Source: Owenia fusiformis (Eukaryota > Annelida > Polychaeta > Sabellida > Oweniidae). Taken from it: 64,000 nt of DNA. The stretch's first letter is position 1; each line of letters begins with the position of its first letter. Location: assembly GCA_903813345.2 (NCBI GenBank), contig CAIIXF020000001.1, positions 28,883,915 through 28,947,914 of the forward strand, in the 5' to 3' direction. Under the pieces are notes generated by a model. The model did no database searches. It had not been told where the DNA came from and was given only the letters and a program-made list of their open reading frames with translations. Position numbers and translations under genes: made by a program. This document shows, piece by piece, positions 11,876 through 25,600 of this stretch.

Positions 11876-13669
11876 TTTGAAGAGGGTAAATTATCAAACC
11901 TATGTATGGACACATTCCCACCAGCCTAAACCCAGCTCTACCATTATGCCCAAACTGCATGAATGAACTGTGAATTCCCTGACGAATCTTTAACACAAGA
12001 ATGGTCAAAAGAATCCTTCTTTCCAACAGAAATAGTTGATATTTTTAATTAAGAGGCAATTGTGGAAGATGAAAATGATAATGATGAGTAAAAACAAGTT
12101 GGGTGTCAGAATATGTCTGAGAACTAGTAGAATGGAATGAGGCTATACTGTCAGACATACAGGATAAATTGCTAAAATTAAGAGCAAAATGATAATTTTG
12201 AGCATTTTGGTATAACATGTTGTGAATTGACCATTCTCAAATAAAGGTAAGCCTGAATAAAAAATTAGGGGTACCATGACGACGAAACATGGTTACCATG
12301 GCAATCAAGTAAATGCTAAGCTACAAAGTCTAATTCAATACAGAAATCTAATTAATTTTTAAGATCTGAAATGATGATATCTGTATCTGCTCAAATTCAA
12401 ACGTTAAAGCATTTATCAATTGAGGAGGTCCAAATTTCAATAAGACTCTAGATATCATGGTAACCAATCAAATTTAAGCTCCCAAAGTCTAATTTAATAT
12501 TTATTTAATATTTATAATCAATCATTGTCTAAGATCTGAAGTAATGAGACATGTATCTCCCTTATTTCAAAAGTTATAGCATCCATCCAATGTTGGGGTC
12601 AGAATTTCCCTAAAACCCTGGTTACCATGGCAACCAATCACATGTCAGCTCCCAAAGTAAAATAAAATACTTAAAACTAACCATTTATGAATATCTGAAA
12701 AAATGAGACCTGTATCTCCATTATTTCAAAAGTTATAGCATCCATCCAATGTGGGAGCTCGAGTCTATGAATAGACCCCTGTATAAGTCATGGACCAATA
12801 CAAGGCCAAAATCTGAGGTTTTGTGGACTGATCTTTACATACAATTGTTGCTAATATATTATAGAAGTTTTCTATTTATATTTTAACCCTTCCTAACACA
12901 TACGTGACAAAATATGCATGATATGACTCTGTCAGTCCTGAAAAATTGGCCTGAAAATTGACACCCGATGGGCATGTTTTATCCATTTCCATGGCAACCA
13001 CTTAACCATGTGACATGAGATTTTTATCATATATTCAGTTAGCCTATACCAATATAACTTAGTAATTTGGAAACATTCCACTGAGTATTTTTTGAGTTCT
13101 TGCCCAATTTTATAGTAGGGGTCCAAATTTTAGCCCATGGGGGGTAAAATGGCCACAAAATCTAAAAGCTGGAAAACTAAGATCTAATAATCCATACAAA
13201 TATGTATAATCATAGTAGTAACATGAAAAATTATGTCCCATAAAATCCCTCTGAACGCACGCCGAAACCCACATTCTGACTGCACTATTAGGCCTGGAGT
13301 ATCTTTTTAAATCTGTCAAAGGTTTTTCATAACACTTCAAATGAATATTTTCCAAATAAATCTAAAACAACAGAATAGTATATTTTTGCAATTAACAGAT
13401 TCTCTATTTTATTGTATAACATGGACGGAATATGTTTGGTTTCACAAACTGTTATCACTTTGGCTTCAACCATATACAAATATGAAGATTCTTGAGGTAA
13501 TTAAAGAACTTTTCCCCCTGCTGTTTTGGGAAAGGATGAATCCTACATGTAGCTGCAGCGCTGTCTGTATATCCAACTACAGAAAAAGCATTGTTATACA
13601 TGTATATTCTTAGATGAGATCATGTACCATCATGCACCCCTGTGCACCATTTTCTGAGACATTTTCCGC

Positions 13670-16600
13670 TCAAAACACAATTTGCTCTTCATCCTGAACT
13701 CCTGATATATCATCCTGATATTCATCTGTCAGTTTACGCCACCAAGGCTGGTTCAATAGTTTTATTTCATTGATATGATTCTGTCTCGCTTTAGCAGCCA
13801 CAGGAGCTGACCTACTGGTATACAGTTCAATGTCTTTATCACTTGCATCCACTAGGCTGGGGGCATCTGGAAGATATAATATGTAAATACATGTGTACAT
13901 GTACATATGTTAACATCCATATTCATTTGTATTGGGTCATTTTTCACAAACAAAAACTTATTTGATCATATTCACTTGGAATCATTTATTTACGAAATAA
14001 ACATGTTCTCGGTTGATTTACATGATTCTGCTGAACTGTCCATAGTTGTATATATAGTTAATTTGATATACATGCGATGTATAATAATCCAATGGCCCAC
14101 GGAAATTATGACAACAGATTTCAGACAGATTTTTGCACGGACTTTCTGACCACAAAAACAAATGCATATTTAACAGTTTAAAGGACAACTGAAATAGCTT
14201 TTCTCAGCTTGCAGCTACAAAAATGTGGTTTTCTCCATTGTAAGCCCAACGCAGAGTTCTTGCGATAGCCATTATAAAATAAATGTTAGATAACTGCTAA
14301 CGCTCATAGATAACGAAATAAAAGTAACTGATCAATCAAATTGGCCCCCACGTGATTAGTAACGTCATATACAAAATATAGCTTTGGTTTATTGGTTCCT
14401 TAGTAATCACAATGTCACGGCAACCATAGGATTGTTGTGTAAACAAATAACAAAACATTTTGGCATTATGACGTCATGATCTAATGGACCAAAATGGGCC
14501 GCTGAGGGGCCAGTGAGAGATCACGTGGGGGCCAATAACGTCACAACCAATTCGAATATTGCTTATTAAGCAACTATAACGATCGTTAGAGTGAAATTAT
14601 TTTCACACTACTGATGAGAAAACATGTCCAAATACATTTATCAAAAAGTTTATTGATTCCTTTAGGTTTTAAAATACCATTTCATATCTGCTTTAATGTC
14701 AACTTTGATTACTACTCACAAAAAGCTAAAACTGTCTGAAATCTATTGCCTGATAACTTCCATGGCTTTTTCCCTGGATCCTCAGAAATTGAGCATTTTT
14801 GTGTTGCACAAATATGTACAGTATATAAGTATATGTTTTATGTATCGTATAACAAATAAATGTTCACTTACTCAGTAAAAGATCAGCATCTGTTTCAAGC
14901 CTTGCCAGCAAAGCTTCTCTCCGTTGTTCAAGTTTACGTATGGTCTTACACTGACTGATATGGCTCCGAATGGCATCCTGCACCTTGTTATGGAGTTCTT
15001 CCTGTTGGGGACGAGTCTTGGAGGGAAACTGAAAATATTTTAAATTACGGGGTACTTGCAACTTAATATTAATTTTAAAATTGTATTTCTACTGTGTATC
15101 TGAAGATCACCTTGAGACTGTTATGTGTATTTAGCATAAACTTGAAGAAATGTTTTTTGGTAAAAAGTTATTTTTATCAAGAATCTCCACAGTCCACACC
15201 TGTATTTTTTTACATTTGTACCCTCTACATCTATTCATTTGACCTGATGTTGTCAAAAAGTGAAATACTCAATATTATGTAATTTGATCAAGTATATAAA
15301 AGTGCTAAACATAATTTTATTTTTATTTATTTATTTGCCAACACTTTTATAACAGTGGCACATGGATTATTATCCAGTGCGGCTACATACAACCATACAG
15401 TATGAATAAAAATATACAGTCAATCAGTCATGTATAATTTCTTTAAAACAATGTTGCATATACTAAAAAAATAATCAAAGACATAAATCTCTGGGCTTGT
15501 ACAATTGGATTAAAAAGCGTTTTACAATGCTATCAAATGCGGCAAGACTCTTGCCCCCATTTTGAAAAAGTCTCATCAGCAAGCATAAAGGTCAATTTCT
15601 CAGCCAGATTCCCCTAAATGAAATCAGAAAATAAATCGGAGGGACATTGCTTACAAACAGTGTGGAAAAAGGATTCACGTTCTTCTTTAAAATGTTCACA
15701 CAGCAGCAACCTATGCTGTAAGTCTTCATGTACATTCAAACTACAAAGTTTACCTTTGCCATCACTTTTGCCCCATGCAGAGTAATTGGATTGAAGGCAA
15801 AAATTGTTGGTTCTTGCAAGAAATTTGAGTCTAGAACCATAAAAATCAAAGTCTTGTTTTAGATAAAATTTCTTGGTATGGATGGTATGGATATCTGAGA
15901 GTAATTCACAGTGAAATTACCATGGGCATTCATTAGATTGAAAGCCCATGGAAATTACCAAAGAAAAGAAGTCTATTGAGTATACTAGTGACTTGGTGAA
16001 GTACTAGCCATTTACAAATTGTCCATGATACATGTTCAAATACAATACCTTTCATATATTTAATTGATTTAATAATAGAGATCATTACATAAATGTTACA
16101 TCAATATCCCTTGAGGCAGTTGAAAAGATATTTAGCACTGAAATTTCACTAATGAATTCAAGTTGGCCTGTTAGCCAAGCCGTGATCGTCTAGTGGTTAG
16201 GACCCCACGTTGTGGCCGTGGTAACCCAGGTTCGAATCCTGGTCACGGCATGGCCAACATTTTTTTATATTCAAATCCTGGAGGCTATTTCATAAAAATT
16301 TAAAACTTTGAAATTGCGTTTATGATTTCAAGTTGGCCTGCTAGCCTAGCCGTGATCGTCTAGTGGTTAGGACCCCACGTTGTGGCCGTGGTAACCCAGG
16401 TTCGAATCCTGGTCACGGCATGGCCAACATTTTTTTATATTCAAATCCTGGAGGCTATTTCATAAAATTTAAAACTCTGATATTGCATTTATGATTTCAA
16501 GTTGGCCTGCTAGCCTAGCCGTGATCGTCTAGTGGTTAGGACCCCACGTTGTGGCCGTGGTAACCCAGGTTCGAATCCTGGTCACGGCATGGCCAACATT

Positions 16601-19600
16601 TTTTTATATTCAAATCCTGGAGGCTATTTCATAAAAATTTAAAACTCTGATATTGCATTTATGATTTCAAGTTGGCCTGATAGCTTAGCCGTGATCGTCT
16701 AGTGGTTAAGACGCCACATTGTGGCTGTGGAAATCCAGGTTTGAATCCTGGTCACGGCATTTCCAATATATTTTTTTCTTTTGTAATCCTCAAGGCTATT
16801 TCATAAGATTTAAAACACTGATATTGCATTTATGATTTCAAGTTGGCCTGATAGCTTAGCCATGATCGTCTAGTGGTTGAGACCCCACATTGTGGCCGTG
16901 GTATCCAGGTTCGAATTCCTGTCATGGCATGGCCAACATTTTGATTTCGTTTTTCTGTATTTGAATCACTGAGCCTATTTCATGACATTTTTTACACATA
17001 TTATTTCTGAAAAATCCATTCCAAAGTTAACAATTTATTTCGGAAATATCCTAGATTTTAATGTTCTTTGTGGAATAATGTTCCAGATTTTGTAACAATT
17101 TTTTTGCTTGTTATTTAATGTCTCAATCTAATTTGGTCTCATAATTCCTTTTCATGCTTTTTAATACAAGAAGTTCATTTCTATCCCTGAATTAGTCTTA
17201 ATAGGGAATTCATAGATTTTAAACTTTATTTTTTCATTTTTCAAATGTTCATATCCACATTCATTATCATGAAATATCTTAAAGTCAGGGTGCACTTTGA
17301 TGAAATTACATGACCATGTGCTATTTTCAGATAAACATAACTCATTCCACACATCATCTACATCTTTCATTCTTGCACAAAAGATGCATTAGTGTACCTA
17401 GACTATTAATTAAGGGGTGGATAATTCTTCAGAATTTTTAAAATAATAGAATATTCAGTGGTTTACTTTTCAAGATTGCAAAAAAAATTCAAAAGTGCAC
17501 TCTGGCCTTAATCTAAGCTTGATATATTATACGAAATTATATTTGGAATGGTAAAGAATAAAATCAGATATATTTGGGAAATAATGCTCTAGCCTAGCCA
17601 AATGCATAGGGAGTAAGTCACCCCCTCCCTCTTATAGTCTATATATATATATAATATAAGTGATATTCGATGGTTTCAAAAGTGATATTCAATGGTTTCA
17701 ACTTTAACTTTATTAATTCTGCTTGAGTCTCAGATTCCTCAAAATGATTTTTTCAAAATTTTCATTTTTTCTGATTGTTTAATGTTCGCTGGGATATAAT
17801 TTCCCATGGGATAAACCTATGGTTTTGAAGATAATATCAATTAAATCCACTCATATCATACATCAATATCCACATATGGACATAAATTATATTTTTTCAA
17901 AACCATAGGATAAAATTCAGAGTCCCTGGAATCAGACCTGGACCGTTCAATGGTAAAGTCAATTTTACCCCCAATATTATTCAATAGATTTCAATAGGAA
18001 GTAAGAGCCAGGAAACATTTAATTCATAAAATGGACATCCATGTTAATACTGACATCATGCTGAGGATGCAATTAACCAATTTGTTACATCTACAAATAA
18101 TAATTAATAATTTTGAATGTTTGGACATAATACCTGGGCTAATTGAAGAGTCAGAGATAGAGAAGAGGTGTCAAAAATAAAGCCAAAATGATAATTAACC
18201 AAATAACATGTTCTAAAACATCTAAAAAATATAATGTCTCCTAATAAGTTCCACATTTTATCAAATGGTGCAGTAATTAAAGAATTCATATGGAGATATG
18301 TGTCTACAATTCTATTTGTGTACATGGACCTCTGATGTGTACTTGCTTTGTCTTAATGTAAACCCACATTTAAAAACAACTTAAAATAAATATTTTGAAG
18401 GGAGATGGGAGGGGGCTTCAAAAACCCAGATCATGTTAATTTCTATCAATAAAAATATGAAATATCCCTAGTTCTTGAGAATATAAACCATTGAATATTA
18501 GGAAAGTAAAACTGAAAAGGAAATAAGATGAAAAGATTATGAAATAAGAATCTCTTATTTTACCTTTAATTTTCAAAGACAATATTATCATTAGAGTTTG
18601 GTGTCAGGATGCCACAATGTTGAAGTATAAAAACATCTAAGATGTAAAAAGGAAATAACTTTTCTTGAATCTGGTTACTTCCTTTTGTTTCTTTTATTAA
18701 CTGACAGAACTATCTAAGGTTCAATCAATGATAACAATCATAATCTAAGCTAATAACCCCAGATTGAACCTTAATTTATGACACTTTGTTTATCAGGTTA
18801 ATTAGAAACAATAAAGGAAATATTGGCTAAATATCCCAATAGGAAGCTATTGTTTCAAACAAGAAACAATATTTAGTAATCAAAGAAATTAACCATATAA
18901 ACACCAAAACAATCAAACACACAATACATCTTGATGCTAATTTTAATTACATGCGTTGGTAATTAAGGGGTTAATCTAGGTAATAAAAGCCCAAGAGTTG
19001 TTAAGTTGGTGACATTTTGAGAAGGTGTTTGGAGTGGAACAAAGGGTGTGGGTAATCCTGACTATAAACCCTGACCCTAACTCAGGGCCAACACTCTCAA
19101 ATTTAGATGAAACATGGAACTCACAAACATGCGGATTAGGAGTATGGCATCCCCAGTTGGTAAGTTTTTGTTTTCATCATCTCCATTGTTTGTGACATCT
19201 TCCTAATTATTATTTGTTTGTCATCAAACTGCTAATTAATGACATTATTGTTTGCAATGTAATGTGAATATAAAGATAGTCTCAGAAAGGGTACTGCATT
19301 CATTCAACAATGTATGGGACATTAACAAAGTGATTCTTTCAAGAATTTGATTTCGCATCTTTAAAAAGTTAAAACACAGTGGGACAGGATATTTTGTTCT
19401 ATGTAGGACATAAGCAAAGATGCCATGGGTTCACATACAAGACTTTTTTTCAGGTAAATTAAATTGCCACAAAACTTGATGCAAAGATTGACTGTGGTAG
19501 CTCAACTTAGATGGATAAAGACTCAACATATTTAAATCAATTAATTAATAAACTCTCACAGACTTCATTGACATGGAATTTAGATACGAATCTTTAACTT

Positions 19601-22600
19601 CAATTGTAACTATACAAATCATATGCCAATGCTCTAATTGCACAAAGGAAGCCATTTTGAAAATTTGATGTCATACAAAAGGAAGTCATGAAGTGAGATG
19701 ATTAATTAGAAGCCACTTATGTCTTCATGTATCTTACACATATAGGTATATAACATCAACACTTGGTACAATGCAATCATTGCACAATGGTTCCAAACAC
19801 AGAACATCTTTAATTTACAAGAGAACACTCAGGAAAGTTTTATGAATTTTTCTCAATTAGCTGGCTATTAAGGTACAGTAGTTATAGGACATCAGTCTTA
19901 GCCTAGGTAATCGATCATCTGCAAACTCAACACTATCATTTATGATAAGAATTGGTATTAGAGAAACAAGTATTTTGCTACAAGGCAACTATTGGCAAGT
20001 TGTTGGAAGGTTCTAATTTGCGAACATTTCAACAACGAGCCAAACTTTGAATTGTGACATGACAACACAGAACAATGAACATACCTGGATATGGTGAAGG
20101 ATCTGGTGAAGGTTTTACCAAATCTTTACATTTTTCAACTATTGGCAAGTTATAGGAGACACTTTACTATAGAACAGTGGATCCTGAACTTGTCAAATGT
20201 CGAATATGGTTTATCAACAAGTATTAAAAGTAGGTCGTTAAATTATTGAGCGTTGTGTGTAACCAGTATCTTCAAACTTTGTAATGGGATCCGGAATGGA
20301 ATAAGAGAATACATAATTTGGCAAGTTTCAGGAGACGCTTAAAAATTGAATAGCGGATTCTGAAGTTGTCAAATTTTGTGCTTTCTTAAATTAAACTAAC
20401 AATACAAGAAAAAGATGGTACAATTAATCCATGGATTGGGTCTGTTTTTAATCAAGGATAAAAAAGAAGGGAAATATATTTGTCCATCATAACCTTGCCA
20501 TAACTGGGACTTCTCACTGGAGTTTCACAAGTATTGGCAAGTGAAGGAGGCACTGTTTTAATACCAGTGTCCTATCTTTTGTCAAATTCTGTGAACTCAA
20601 TATAATCAACTTAACTCTTACATGGCTAGGGGTGTCAAATTGTGAATTACAACTATTGGCAAGTAAAGAAGGCACTGTTTAATGTCAGTGTCCTTTCTTT
20701 TGTCAAATTCTGTGAACTCAATATAATCAACTTAACAATTACATGACGAGAAGCTTCAAATGGAGTATTACAAGTATTGGCAAGTGAAGGAGGCACTGTT
20801 TCAATTTCAGTGTCCTTTCTTTTGTCAAATTCTGTGAACTCAATATAATCAACTTAACTCTTTCATGGCTAGGTGTTTCAAATGGAGTATTACAAGTATT
20901 GGCAAGTGAAGGAGGCACTGTTTCAATTTCAGTGTCCTTTCTTTTGTCAAATTCTGTGAACTCAATATAATCAACTTAACTCTTACATGGCTAAGAGCTT
21001 CAAATGGAGTATTACAAGTATTGGCAAGTGAAGGAGGCACTGTTTCAATTTCAGTGTCCTTTCTTTTGTCAAATTCTGTGAACTCAATATAATCAACTTA
21101 ACTCTTACATGGCTAAGAGCTTCAAATGGAGTATTACAAGTATTGGCAAGTGAAGGAGGCACTGTTTCAATATCAGTGTCCTTTCTTTTGTCAAATTCTG
21201 TGAACTCAATATAATCAACTTAACTCTTACATGGCTAGGAGCTTCAAATGGAGTATTACAAGTATTGGCAAGTGAAGGAGGCACTATTTCAATTTCAGTG
21301 TCCTTTCTTTTGTCAAATTTTGTGAACTCAATATAATCAACTTAACTCTTACATGGCTAGGAGCTTCAAATGGACTATTACAAGTATTGGCAAGTGAAGG
21401 AGGCACTGTTTCGATTTCAGTGTCCTTTCTTTTGTCAAATTTTGTGAACTCAATATAATCAACTTAACTCTTACATGGCTAGGAGCTTCAAATGGAGTAT
21501 TACAAGTATTGGCAAGTGAAGGAGGCACTGTTTCAATTTCAGTGTTCTTTCTTTTGTCAAATTCTGTGAACTCAATATAATCAACTTAAATCTTACATGG
21601 CTAGGAGCTTCAAATGGAGTATTACAAGTATTGGCAAGTGAAGGAGGCACTGTTTCAATTTCAGTGTTCTTTCTTTTGTCAAATTCTGTGAACTCAATAT
21701 AATCAACTTAAATCTTACATGGCTAGGAGCTTCAAATGGAGTATTACAAGTATTGGCAAGTGAAGGAGGCACTGTTTCAATTTCAGTGTCCTTTCTTTTG
21801 TCAAATTTTGTGAACTCAATATAACTAACTTATTTCTTACATGGCTAGGAGTTTCAAATGGAGTTTCACAAGTATTGGCAAGTGAAGGAGGCACTGTTTC
21901 AATTTCAGTGTCCTTTCTTTTGTCAAATTTTGTGAACTTGACAACATCAACCTAACTCTTACATGGCTAGGAGTTTCAAATGGAGTATTACAAGTATTGG
22001 CAAGTGAAGGAGGCACTGTTTCAATTTCAGTGTCCTTTCTTTTGTCAAATTCTGTGAACTCAGTATAATCAACTTAACTCTTACATGGCTAGGAGCTTCA
22101 AATGGAGTATTACAAGTATTGGTCCTTTCTTTTGTCAAATTCTGTGAACTCAATATAATCAACTTAACTCTTACATGGCTAAGAAGTTTCTAATGGAGTT
22201 TTACAAGTATTGGCAAGTGAAGGAGGCACTGTTTCAATTTCAGTGTCCTTTCTTTTGTCAAATTCTGTGAACTCAATGCAATCAACTTAACTCTTACATA
22301 GCAAGGTATTTCAAATGTAGTGTTACAAGTATTGGCAAGTGAAGGAGGCACTGTTTCGATTTCAGTGTCCTTTCTTTTGTCAAATTCTGTGAACTAAATA
22401 TAATCAACTTAACTCTTACATGGCTAGGGGTGTCAAATTGAGTATTACAAGATTTGGCAAGTGAAGGAGGCACTGTTTTTATAACAGTATCCTTTCTTTT
22501 GTCAAATTCTGTGAACTCAATATAATCAACTTAACTCTTACATGGCTAGGGGTGTCAAATTGAGAATTACAAGTATTGGCAAGTGAAGGAGGCACTGTTT

Positions 22601-25600
22601 TAATATCAGTGTCCTTTCTTTTGTCAAATTCTGTGAACTTGACAACATCAACCTAACTCTTACATGGCTAGGAGTTTCAAATGGAGTATTACAAGTATTG
22701 GCAAGTGAAGGAGGCACTGTTTCAAATTCAGTGTTCTTTCTTTTGTCAAATTCTGTGAAATCAACATAATCAACTTAATTGTTACATGGCTAGGAGTTTC
22801 AAATTGAGGATTACAAGTATTGGCAAGTGAAGGAGGCACTGTTTTAATATCAGTGTTCTTTCTTTTGTCAAATTCTGTGAACTCAACATAATCAACTTAA
22901 TTGTTACATGGCTAGGAGTTTCAAATTGAGGATTACAAGTATTGGCAAGTGAAGGAGGCACTGTTTTAATATCAGTGTCCTTTCTTTTGTCAAATTCTGT
23001 GAACTCAACATAATCAACTTAATTGTTACATGGCTAGGAGTTTCAAATTGAGGATTACAAGTATTGGCAAGTGATGGAGGCACTGTTTTAATATCAGTGT
23101 CCTTTCTTTTGTCAAATTCTGTGAACTCAATATAATCAACTTAATTCTTACATGGCAAGGTGTTTCAAATGGAGTATTACAAGTATTGGCAAGTGAAGGA
23201 GGCACTGTTTTTATATCAGTGTCCTTTCTTTTGTCAAATTCTGTGAACTCAACATAATCAACTTAATTCTTACATGACAAAGAGCTTCAAATGGAGTATT
23301 ACAAGTATTGGCAAGTGAAGGAGGCACTGTTTTAATATCAGTGTCCTTTCTTTTGTCAAATTCTGTGAACTCAACATAATCAACTTAACTCTTACATGGC
23401 TAGGAGTTTCAAATGGAGTATTACAAGTATTGGCAAGTGAAGGAGGCACTGTTTCAATTTCAGTGTTCTTTCTTTTGTCAAATTCTGTGAACTCAACATA
23501 ATCAACTTAATTGTTACATGGCTAGGGGTGTCAAATTGAGGATTACAAGTATTGGCAAGTGAAGGAGGCACTGTTTTAATATCACCGTCCTTTCTTTTGT
23601 CAAATTCTGTGAACTTGACAACATCAACTTAACTCTTACATGGCTAGGAGTTTCAAATGGAGAATTACAAGTATTGGCAAGTGAAGGAGGCACTGTTTTA
23701 ATATCAGTGTCCTTTCTTTTGTCAAATTCTGTGAACTCAATATAATCAACTTAACTCTTTCATGGCTAGGAGCTTCGAATGGAGTATTACAAGTATTGGC
23801 AAGTGAAGGAGGCACTGTTTCAATATCAGTGTCCTTTCTTTTGTCAAATTCTGTGAACTTGACAACATCAACCTAACTCTTACATGGCTAGGAGTTTCAA
23901 ATGGAGTATTACAAGTATTGGCAAGTGAAGGAGGCACTGTTTCAATTTCAGTGTTCTTTCTTTTGTCAAATTCTGTGAACTCAATATAATCAACTTAACT
24001 CTTACATGGCTAGGCGCTTCAAATGGAGTATTACAAGTATTTGCAAGTGAAGGAGGCACTGTTTCAATTTCAGTGTTCTTTCTTTTGTCAAATTCTGTGA
24101 ACTCAACATAATCAACTTAATTGTTACATGGCTAGGGGTGTCAAATGGAGTATTTCAAGTATTGGCAAGTGAAGGAGGCACTGTTTCAATTTCAGTGTCT
24201 TTTCTTTTGTTAAATTATGTGAACTCAATATATCAACTGAACTCTTACATGGCTAGGAGTTTCAAATGGAGTATAAAAAGTATTGGTGAAGGCACTATGT
24301 GTGAGTACTTATCAGCATAGGACACAATATACCACAAGTGTTTTAATTTTTTATGCTTACGATAATGCTCTTTTTGACAAAGGTGTCACTGAATCAACTT
24401 TCTATGATCCGTCTTTTTGAAATTCAATCTCAATATTTCTCCAACTGATATCATTTAGGGGCTTCAGTTTTTTCATTAAGATGCTGAACACAGCAGTTCA
24501 AGTTAAAGTGTATTCCTCCAACCTGTAAGAGAATTGGGATGAAGTTGATGAAAGACAAACATTGAAACAGCTGGACTTACTGGGTGATTTTCTCTCCAAT
24601 CTAAGATTTTTGCCTGTAACTCTACCCTCCTGTCATCAGTCAGACCTGGTGGTCTCTGCCATGGGGGAGGCTCACGTCTCTTCACTCTTAATCTCTCTAA
24701 CCATTTACGAACCTTTAGTAAACCAGAATTAAAGTTATCATTGCATATAAACATTCAAATTGCATGATATGTGATGTACATATATATTAGTATTGAAATA
24801 GTTTGGCATTTTTTCCAGCAGACTCTTGTGGTACATGCATATTATATGACTGTTTTTATTTCCTGAATTTTAACATTAATTTCTAAAGATATGCTGTTGA
24901 GAATAAATAAAATCTAAATATATATTGGTTCTGAGAAGGAGATGAATGAAAGTGAATGGTTTCAAGTACTATACTAATAATAATTAAATCTCAAAGTTTA
25001 TTTATAGACATTGAACCTGGGAAGGAGCAAGGTGTCAGAACAAACATTTCAATATTTACATGAAATATTGAGTTTCTAAAAACATCACACAAAACTTGCA
25101 AGTTCAAAACCCAAGATTTTCCCAAGAAGTTTTCAAATGGACCAATTCTATTATGCATAAAGACAAAACACCTATAGAAAGAATATATTGAGTATCAATA
25201 CAGACATGTATGGTGTCCTTTAATATATAACTGTATCCATAGAACCTCGCGTAATACTCATATAGGCAAACATTATGTCCCAATATTTGGCCTATGTCTA
25301 TAGACACTCAAATTGATGACTCCTTGAAATTCTGCTCTCATACAGTCTTAATGTCACAACATACATATGGAATACCTACCGCCCTTTGTATAATTATCAC
25401 AGATCTTAATCTCTTTGTGGCCCGTTTCCTGGCATTTGGACTACCTATGGACTTTCTTTGTCTGTACCCCCGGAATTGTGCCTGTATTTTTATTGCAGCT
25501 CTCTGTTGTTCTTTTTCAAGGTATTGGTCCATCTGACCTATACATACCACATGTGAATAATTCAACGCAAAGGTTCATGTTAAAAAAATCTGGAACAATA

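Larger units (their letters stand above)
9015..13287. mobile_element. 4.27-kb foldback element with arms of about 1 kb
   Basis: The left end TAGTGCAGTCAGAATGTGGG returns as its reverse complement ending GACTGCACTA at 13287. The trinucleotide TTA flanks both sides (9012-9014 and 13288-13290), a probable target-site duplication. Outer arm parts (9015-9540 and 12780-13287) are nearly identical, so much so that a 64-residue open frame is the same in both. Inner arm parts are made of 3-4 tandem units of about 160 bp (landmark ATTGGATGGATGCTATAACT) with GGTTGCCATGGTAACCAGG palindromes. Between the arms lie a nested element (10603-11098) and a further inverted pair (11268-11875). The layout of outer unique plus inner tandem arms is that of foldback/TU-type elements. 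No transposase was recognised. Confidence 0.8.
16150..16975 (+). repeat. Tandem array of five ~170-bp tRNA-His units
   Basis: Five tRNA-like genes start at 16179, 16349, 16518, 16688 and 16859, a spacing of 169-171 bp. Each unit carries the same leader (GATTTCAAGTTGGCCTG) and trailer (GGCCAACATTTTTTTATATT, then a GAGGCTATTTCATAA segment). The first three units are almost identical; the fourth and fifth diverge progressively. The array lies in IQCB1 intron 12, opposite in strand to the host gene. Confidence 0.9.

Noticed and set aside
16179-16975. CRISPR-like array (regular spacing of conserved ~72-bp units)
   Set aside because: The conserved parts fold as tRNA-His with GTG anticodon and the host DNA is eukaryotic; spacing arises from tandem duplication.
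20849-23937. Several 60-67 codon minus-strand frames with Leu/Pro-rich peptides
   Set aside because: All are the same frame of the 122-bp satellite, and the period is not a multiple of three, so they end after one and a half units.
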